Shown: one piece after another, positions 58,044-64,000 of the stretch
Layout of the letters: the number at the start of each line of letters is the position of its first letter
Numbering within the stretch: position 1 is the stretch's first letter
Source of the DNA: Pegoplata infirma
Lineage: Eukaryota > Arthropoda > Insecta > Diptera > Anthomyiidae
Length of the DNA stretch: 64,000 nucleotides
Assembly: GCA_963921195.1 (NCBI GenBank)
Contig: OY992538.1
Coordinates: forward strand, 57,402,852-57,466,851
Direction: 5' to 3'
Position numbers and translations under genes: made by a program
The notes under the pieces: model-generated
Database searches by the model: none
Told to the model about the DNA's origin: nothing
The model's input: only the letters and a program-made list of their open reading frames with translations

Positions 58044-59011
58044 AAAAGGAAGAAAAAAGAGAGAAGGAGGAAGGAAATTTCCAAAAAAAAATTTCCGAAT
58101 AAAAAAATCTCAAAATCCGAAAATTGTTCATAGAAAAAATCGGAAAGTTTTAAAGGGAAAATTTGAACATTTTTAAAGGAAAAATGTGACTCAATCTGAA
58201 AATTTTCCGTGAAAAAAATATCTGTCAATCTTATTATGAATTTTGGTATCTTTTAATAGTACTTATATTTTGAGAATTTTTCTACAAAAATCTGTAAAAA
58301 AATGTTTGAGGATTGAAACATTTTAGGAAAAAGGTCTTAGAATCTGAGACTTATTCTATATTAAAAAGGTTACAGAATCTGATACTTTTTTTTATAGAAA
58401 AAGGTGTAGAAAAACTCTAAAATTTTTAACATTCTCAAACATTTTCTTTTTTGAATTTTTGTAGAAGAATTCCCAAATTCTAAAAGTCTTAGAATCTGAG
58501 ACATTTTCTAAAGCAAAAAGGTCTCAGAATCTGAGTCTTTTCTATGGGTCTCAAAATTGGAGACTTATTTATAGGAAAAAGGTCGCAGAATCTGAGACTT
58601 TTTCGATAGGAAAAAGGTATAAGAATCTGAGTCTTTTTCTATGGGAAAAAGGTCGCATAATCTCTTAATTTCAGACTTATTTTAAGGAAAAAGGTCTCAG
58701 AATCTTAGTCTTTTTTAAAATGAAAAATGCCTTAAAGTCTGAGACTTTTTATTGTTGAAAAAAAGTCTCAGAAGTTTAAACTTTCTCAATTGAAAAAGGT
58801 GCAGAAAACTCAAAAATTTTTCACAATCTCATTTTCTTTTTCGAATTTTTGCAGAAGAATTTCCAAATTCTAAAAGTCTCAGAATCTGAGACTTTTTTTA
58901 TAGGAACCAGGTCTTAGAATTTATGAATTTTTCTATAGGAAAAAGGTCTCAAAATCTGCGAGATTTTTTTTTAGAAATAAAGTGCCAGAATCTTAGACTT
59001 TTTTTATATAC

Positions 59012-59472
59012 CCCTGCAAAAAAAGTCATTACCACTTCTCAGTGGAGTGCTTTAAAACTATAACAAATGTAATGAAATACAACAAAAATAACAAAAAACA
59101 CAAGACAAAAACACACAAACAGTTTTTTCTACTCCAGAAAACATAGATATTCAGCACTTAACTCATTACCTATCGCGACACCTCCATACAAATGTAAGTA
59201 GATATTCAGTAGATAAGAACTACTCCGTGGAAGTAGTTGGAAGTTGTTTGAAAGCTCGGAGTACTTCTTATCTACTGAATATCTACTTACTTTTGTATGG
59301 GAGTGTCGCGGAAGGTAATGAGTTAAGTGCTGAATAACAACTTTTTATGGAGTAGAAAAAACTGTTTGTGTGTTTTTTTCTTGTGTTTTTTGTTATTTTT
59401 GTTGTATTTCATTACATTTATTATAGTTTTAAAGCACTCCAAATAGAAGTACTCCGCACTTTTTTTGCTGGG
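59012..59472. mobile_element. Foldback MITE, TIR CCC.GCAAAAAAAGT, 461 bp
   Basis: CCCTGCAAAAAAAGT and ACTTTTTTTGCTGGG are TIRs. Almost the whole insert is an inverted repeat (CTTAACTCATTACC/GGTAATGAGTTAAG; GTAGATATTCAGTAGATAAG). The axis is near 59235. Terminus resembles the CCCAGCAAAACTT MITEs at 14.7-17 kb. TSD not resolved. Confidence 0.85.
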
Positions 59473-59699
59473 ACCTAAAAAAAGGTCTCAGAATCTAAGA
59501 CTTTTTCTATAGGAAAAACGTCTCAGAATCTGGGACCTCTTCTTTTGGAAAGAGTCTCACAATCTCAGACTTTTTCTATAGTATAAGGCTCTTAGAATCT
59601 GAGATTTTTTCTATAGGAAAATGTTTCAGAATCGATACTTTTTTTGAAGAAAAAAGGTCTGACAATCTAAGACTTTTTATAATGGAAAAATCTATCACT

Positions 59700-59970
59700 C
59701 TTTTATAAAAGGGTTCAAGAAGAAAAAAATTCATAAGAAAAATTGAATTTCTAAAAATTATAGACATTTCTGGTATTTCCTATACCGGTTAGTGTTATCA
59801 TCAGTAGGATTTTAAATGTCGGTTTGTCTTGTTAATGAAAACTGTTTTTTATATATGTGAATATTTATAGTTTCTACATAATAAATTTTGACAGTTTCCA
59901 ACACTACAATTCTATTTCTAGCAATCTCAACCTCACTTCATACTTTCTTTCAACTTTTTTGTCTCTTACA
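59700..59970 (+). repeat. Direct duplication, copy 1
   Basis: Near-identical to 60140-60395 (GGTATTTCC.ATACCGGTT, ATCATCAGTAGGAT, GTCGGTTTGTCTTGTTAATG, CAGTTTCCAACACTACAATT). Copy 2 has about 16 extra bases after ACCGGTTT. Offset is about 430 bp. Confidence 0.9.
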
Positions 59971-59982
59971 TTATTTCGCAAG

Positions 59983-60087
59983 GGTTACCAACATGATCTG
60001 GAATTGCAGACACAAATGAAGGAATTTGCATTTTCTGTTTCGGAGACGTGCCTAATGGCGACATATTTTGTCAGTAATTTTATTTGA
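59983..60087 (+). other. Exon-like island, low confidence
   Basis: Between the two duplicated segments lies a stretch with balanced codons. It reads GYQHDLELQTQMKEFAFSVS, then ETCLMATYFVSNFI, to a stop. TTTCGCAAG precedes it as a possible splice acceptor. A good donor, GTAAGT, follows at 60096, after the stop. No domain is recognised. It may be a stranded host exon, a gene fragment carried by an element, or chance. Confidence 0.25.
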
Positions 60088-60139
60088 TTTTTTCTGTAAG
60101 TACAGATCGAGCACGGGCTCTAATTATATTTGTTATAAG

Positions 60140-60395
60140 GGTTCAAGTTGAAAAAATTCAGAAGAAATATTGAATTTCTAAAAATTTTAGTCATTTCTGG
60201 TATTTCCCATACCGGTTTCAAACACCCCAGTTAGTGTTATCATCAGTAGGATTATAAATGTCGGTTTGTCTTGTTAATGAAAACTGTTTTTTATGTATGT
60301 GAATATTTATAGTTTCTACAGAATAAATTTTGACAGTTTCCAACACTACAATTCTATCTCTAGCAATCTCAACCTAACTTCATACTTTATTTAGG
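60140..60395 (+). repeat. Direct duplication, copy 2
   Basis: See copy 1 at 59700. The pair encloses the exon-like island, so the duplication may have copied flanking intronic DNA. Confidence 0.9.
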
Positions 60396-60436
60396 GATAA
60401 AAGTGCCCAGATTTTAGACTTTTTCAATGTAAGAAA

Positions 60437-60652
60437 CTCCGCCATCGGTATGCTGACGCCGGTCGCGAGCCCGGACAAAGGTGGAGGGAAGGTATGGGGT
60501 AACGGGAAAACCCTATCTCCAGTAAACCCAAACCTAGCCTGTAGGTATAACTTGGCATCCTATCTTCAAGGACAAATGAAGTTAGCTCTGGGCTGACAAC
60601 CCAGTCTTATAAAAAAAAGTTACCGTCAAGAGATCCAAACAAAATAATAAAA
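60437..60652 (+). mobile_element. SINE-like retro-insertion
   Basis: A GC-rich insert of 216 bp (CCGCCATCGGTATGCTGACG; CCCGGACAAAGGTGGAGGG) ends in the hairpin CTGGGCTGACAACCCAG and an A-rich tail. Near-identical 12-bp flanks CAATGTAAGAAA (60425-60436) and CAATATAAGAAA (60653-60664) look like a TSD. No tRNA boxes were recognised; it could be the end of a LINE. Confidence 0.6.
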
Positions 60653-61840
60653 CAATATAAGAAAAAGGTCTGAGAATCCGAGACTTTTTCTTTAGGAATA
60701 AGGTCTTAGATCTGAGACTATTTAAAAAAAAAAGGTCTAAGAATCTGAAACTTTTTCTATAGGAAAAAGGTCTAAGAATCAGAGACTTTTTTCACAAAAA
60801 AAGGTCTAAGAATATGAGATATTTCTATAGAAAAAAGATCGGAGAATTTGAAACTTTTTCTTTATGAAAAAAAGTCTCAGAATCAGAGACTTTTTCTATT
60901 TAAAAAAGGTCTTAGAATCTAATTTTTTTTTAGTACGAAACAAATCTACTAATCTGAGACCTTTTTTATAAGAAAAATATGTTAAAAATGCTTAAAAATA
61001 TGAGACACTTTCTATCGTAAAAGGTTTCAGAATCTTAGACTTGGAAAATAGTTATTAGAATCTGAAAATTTTTCAATAAAAGTCTCCGATTTTGAGAATT
61101 TTTTTTGTAAAGAAGAAGTCTCAGATTTAAACTTTTAATACGTCAAATGTGTTAGAATCTGAGACTTTTTCTATGTATACGAAAATGTACAATTTGCATT
61201 TAAGACAAATTAAAAAAAAAATATCTAAACGAAATACTAATGATCATGAAAAACAAACCTCCTTCAACAAAAACTAAGTAATTTGATGATTTTATTGGTA
61301 TCCATCACCTTTTTTGGCAATTTTTGTGATTTAAAAAAAAAAAATTAAAATCCGAATAAAATCGCGAGTTTTTGGAATTTAATTAAACTGTAAATGGGAA
61401 TGTCTAAATGGCTCCATAGTGTTCATAATACAAAGAAAATCTGAAGACCCACGTCCAGATTTGTGGTTTTGTATCGCAATTTTGACCGATATAGGTAAAG
61501 TCACCGGTTCTGAACCATTTTTCGTATTTAAGAAGTCTCAGATTTTGAGACGTTTTTTGGTATAAAAAAAGTTTTAAATTCTGAGACATTTTTTGTATAA
61601 AAATATTCTCAGATTCAGAGACATTTTTCGCAAAGAAATGGTTGCAGATTCTGAGACATTTTTCGTCTCAGATTCTTAGATAGAAAAGGTCTCATTAAAA
61701 CCAAATTGTTCTACACGAATATCATGGTTTTTATTAGTAAAGAAAATATATTTTTTTTTAAGTTTCTTTTTCTTAAAAAAGTTAATAACATGAATTTAAT
61801 TTTTACAAAAACAATGTTTTTTTTGCATGCGACTTATTAC

Positions 61841-61875
61841 TTGCCCAGGGGCTCGCCATACCTTAAGACGGCCCT
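61841..61875 (+). mobile_element. hAT-type right-end fragment
   Basis: TTGCCCAGGGGCTCGCCATACC followed by TTAAGACGGCCCTG resembles the widespread CAGGGCCGTCTTAAG hAT terminus read outward. Nothing of the rest is present. Confidence 0.45.
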
Positions 61876-62054
61876 GGATTCCGTCCAACTCACATCTTAC
61901 TTTTAAATTTCTGGAAAAGAGTTACCTAATTTATTGCTTTGGAACTTGTGATAAAACTATAACCTCCATCAAAAACTGTTGCTGGTCATTTACAATCGTT
62001 GCAGCAGCAGCAGAAAAAAAAACATATATGCAACAACTATAAGCTAATTACAAC
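61876..62054. other. Probable host single-copy DNA
   Basis: Contains GCAGCAGCAGCAG and balanced composition, continuing across the hAT-like insertion at 62055 and again beyond 63721. No exon is called. Confidence 0.4.
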
Positions 62055-62400
62055 CAGTGTTACCATATATTTTTTTGAAAAATCTTATTTTTTCTGAAAA
62101 AAAAATCTTTTTTTTGTAAAAAAAAACTTGTTTTTTAAAAAAAGTATTAAAATCATTATAAAAAATCCCAAATTGTATTTTAAATTCAATTTTAATATAA
62201 AAAACAAGTTAAAGTATAGCGTAGAATAAAAAAATTATACTAAATTTATAAAAAATATATATTTCTGAGGTAATTTGAGCTTATTTAGAAATTACATTTT
62301 TGTTTTTACGTCTCCAAAAATCTTTTTTTCAGAAAAAAAATCTTTTTAGCATCTCAAAAAACTTGCAAAAAAAGATTAATCTTGATATATGGCAACACTG
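62055..62400. mobile_element. hAT-like MITE, TIR CAGTGTTRCCATATAT, 346 bp
   Basis: Perfect 8-bp TSD ATTACAAC (62047-62054, 62401-62408). TIRs are CAGTGTTACCATATAT and ATATATGGCAACACTG. AAAATCTTTTT/AAAAAGAT words lie subterminally. No gene. Confidence 0.92.
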
Positions 62401-62408
62401 ATTACAAC

Positions 62409-62610
62409 ATAATTTTTAAGTTTCGCTGTTGCTGTGTCTGCTGCTGATATTGACTGGATGTTTGTTAGGCTATTTCGTTCGTTAGTTAGATGGTATTGTT
62501 CTTTAAATGGTTCTAATTAATATGAGTGCCCATAATATAGTTTAAATACTCATTTCAAATAAAAATGCAACATTCTCTTCAATTATATTTAAAACATTCA
62601 TACGTAATAC
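62409..62610. other. Probable host single-copy DNA
   Basis: Continues the sequence left of 62047: GCTGTTGCTGTGTCTGCTGC, TTCGTTCGTTAGTTAG. No gene or RNA is supported. Confidence 0.4.
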
Positions 62611-62618
62611 GTATGTAC

Positions 62619-63712
62619 TAGGGTTTCTAAATTCCCGGACTTTTCCAATTCCCGGGAAATCGTTTTAAAAAAATCGTATTCCCGGGAATTCCCGGGAATT
62701 TTTTAATTAAAACAAATTTTGAACTTTACCATATAAAAATTGTTATATTACAAATTATGGTCGTATTTTCCAATTTAAAACCATTTTAGAATGAATTTTT
62801 TGTAAAATAGTTTTACTAACTTCTAAAATATACGTAGAAAGTTCATAAAATCTATTTTTTGTAGAAATATTGGACCTTATCATAGTTTTAGTGCTTGCAT
62901 TGACGTATTTCCACTCCATGCAAAATTGTTCACAATTCGGAAATACCCGATTTAGCTTCAAATGCGGTTTTAATAACTTTTTGGAAAAATTTTCAAATTT
63001 TGACTACGCCAACCGTAAGAAAATTATATCTTGAAGATATATTTAATTAAACTTTCGAATTATTAAAACTAATTGGTGTAAGGCATTCCGGCCAAATGAG
63101 AACACCAATGTACTATATAGCCATTGTAACGACGTATTTTCACTGGTTGCTGGGATAGAACTCGCTGCGGCCAAGGTTCGTTACAAAATATCTTTTTTCA
63201 CGGCCGATATATATCAGGCTTTTACTTCATATATGAAATTTTAAGCTGAAAACCAGGTTTGTTATATATTTTTTAAAATATAGATATTTTTGTTTAAGCA
63301 CTATAAAGATTGATGTTCTGAATATGAAATACTAAATTTCGTAAAGAAGAAATCATTGGAATTTTAGACAAAGGAAACTTTTGCCAATTTGCAACCAACA
63401 TTTGAAGTGAAATTTAGTTTGATTCCGTATTTTGTCACGCAATCGACTAAAGAAAAATAATTATTAGGTCTAAATAATATGGAAGCTGAAGCATATCCTA
63501 ACTAGTTTTCTTTAAAAATTTTAATTCTTTCAAAGCTTTAATGTCATTTTTATTAAATCATTTAAGATTATGTTAAAAATGTGAAAATTAAATATATTTT
63601 TATTAAAAAATTAGAGACGAATTCCCGAAATTTCCCGAAGAAAAAATCCCGGGATTTTAAAAAAATTATTTCCCGGGAATTCCCGGGAAATTTTTCCCGA
63701 ATAGAAACCCTA
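62619..63712. mobile_element. hAT-like element, CCCGGGAATT family, copy 3
   Basis: Perfect 8-bp TSD GTATGTAC (62611-62618, 63713-63720). TIRs are TAGGGTTTCTA and the complementary TAGAAACCCTA. CCCGGGAATTCCCGGG clusters lie within 90 bp of each end. The interior of about 0.9 kb has moderate composition but no long open frame. Confidence 0.92.
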
Positions 63713-63720
63713 GTATGTAC

Positions 63721-64000
63721 GTATTCAAACAGCGAAGTAGAAAAACAAGTTACTTGTAACTGCTCATTACTACTGATGATGACGATGAATGTTGCTGTCC
63801 ATGATAGTTTTTCATTTTGTTGTAGTCAAATGGACAACATTTATTAATTGGATTTTACGCAAATTAAACAACATTTAATTACACAATATTCACTCGGTGA
63901 CTGGAGTGGCTGCCGCTCATGCTTATGATGTTTGTAACATGATGAGTTGCCAGAAGTATTGTTTGCTTCGTAGTTACAGATTGGCGTGTAGTCCCTTCAA
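63721..64000. other. Probable host single-copy DNA
   Basis: Balanced sequence (GATGATGACGATGAATGTTG; GGAGTGGCTGCCGCTCATGC) without repeats from elsewhere in the window. No exon can be assigned before the window ends. Confidence 0.4.

Larger units (their letters stand above)
58250..61690 (+). repeat. Degenerate minisatellite GGTCTCAGAATCTGAGACTTTTTCTATAGG
   Basis: About 36-40-bp units repeat dozens of times: a self-complementary core GTCTCAGAATCTGAGAC followed by TTTTTCTATAGGAAAAA, itself a hairpin. Drift is heavy. Interrupted by a foldback (59012-59472), a duplicated segment (59700-60400) and a SINE-like insertion (60437-60652). The last third switches to GATTCTGAGACATTTTT-type units. Confidence 0.8.

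Noticed and set aside
1..64000. CRISPR arrays, bacterial operons, phage or plasmid functions
   Set aside because: No spaced direct-repeat array, ribosome binding sites or dense coding; base composition and DINE-1 repeats are those of an insect nuclear genome.

Overview
The window is AT-rich eukaryotic DNA with no recognisable intact host gene. It is almost entirely transposable elements (TEs), most of them non-autonomous and stacked inside one another. The repeated backbone is a fly-type DINE-1/INE-1 (Helentron) element, recognised by TATACCCTC 5' ends, the core CCCATAAAGTATATATATTC, GTCCGTCTGTC runs, the TTCGGC..GCCGAA 3' hairpin and the CTACTTG/CTTACTTG-TTTT 3' end. DINE-1 elements are a hallmark of Diptera, so I infer a higher fly, possibly a calyptrate. 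The species cannot be named from the sequence.

Layout. 1-0.73 kb: right half of a long foldback element inside a DINE. 0.74-4.8 kb: two hAT-like elements with 8-bp target site duplications (TSDs), plus a 1.2-kb inverted repeat. 5.1-7.7 kb: two DINE tails joined head to head, carrying a TA-flanked miniature element (MITE) with two tRNA-like modules. 7.7-14.2 kb: an old dispersed repeat holding a 5'-truncated LINE and a MITE that contains a 4.85-kb hAT-like element, itself holding a foldback. 14.2-25.5 kb: one DINE split by three insertions, the middle one nested to five layers. 25.5-34 kb: LTR primer-binding-site relics, DINE-B copies, a pogo-like MITE and a 4-kb foldback with a hAT-like insertion. 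34-45 kb: a small hAT-like element, the complete 1.95-kb foldback, another foldback family and a DINE with a 1.6-kb foldback. 45-56.5 kb: more nested MITEs and foldbacks, including a 4.9-kb structure three layers deep. 56.5-61.7 kb: DINE-B and a degenerate minisatellite holding a SINE-like insertion and one weak exon-like island. 61.8-64 kb: probably host single-copy non-coding DNA interrupted by two hAT-like elements.

Fourteen hAT-like insertions have direct 8-bp flanking duplications that can be read off the sequence. Three DINE copies carry related long foldbacks inserted at the same TATA in the DINE core, and a fourth insertion uses a second DINE TATA. The only convincing coding sequence is the C-terminal RNase H/Cys-His part of an I/jockey-type LINE at 8.1-8.6 kb. 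Other short open frames lie in foldback arms or simple sequence and are not called as genes.
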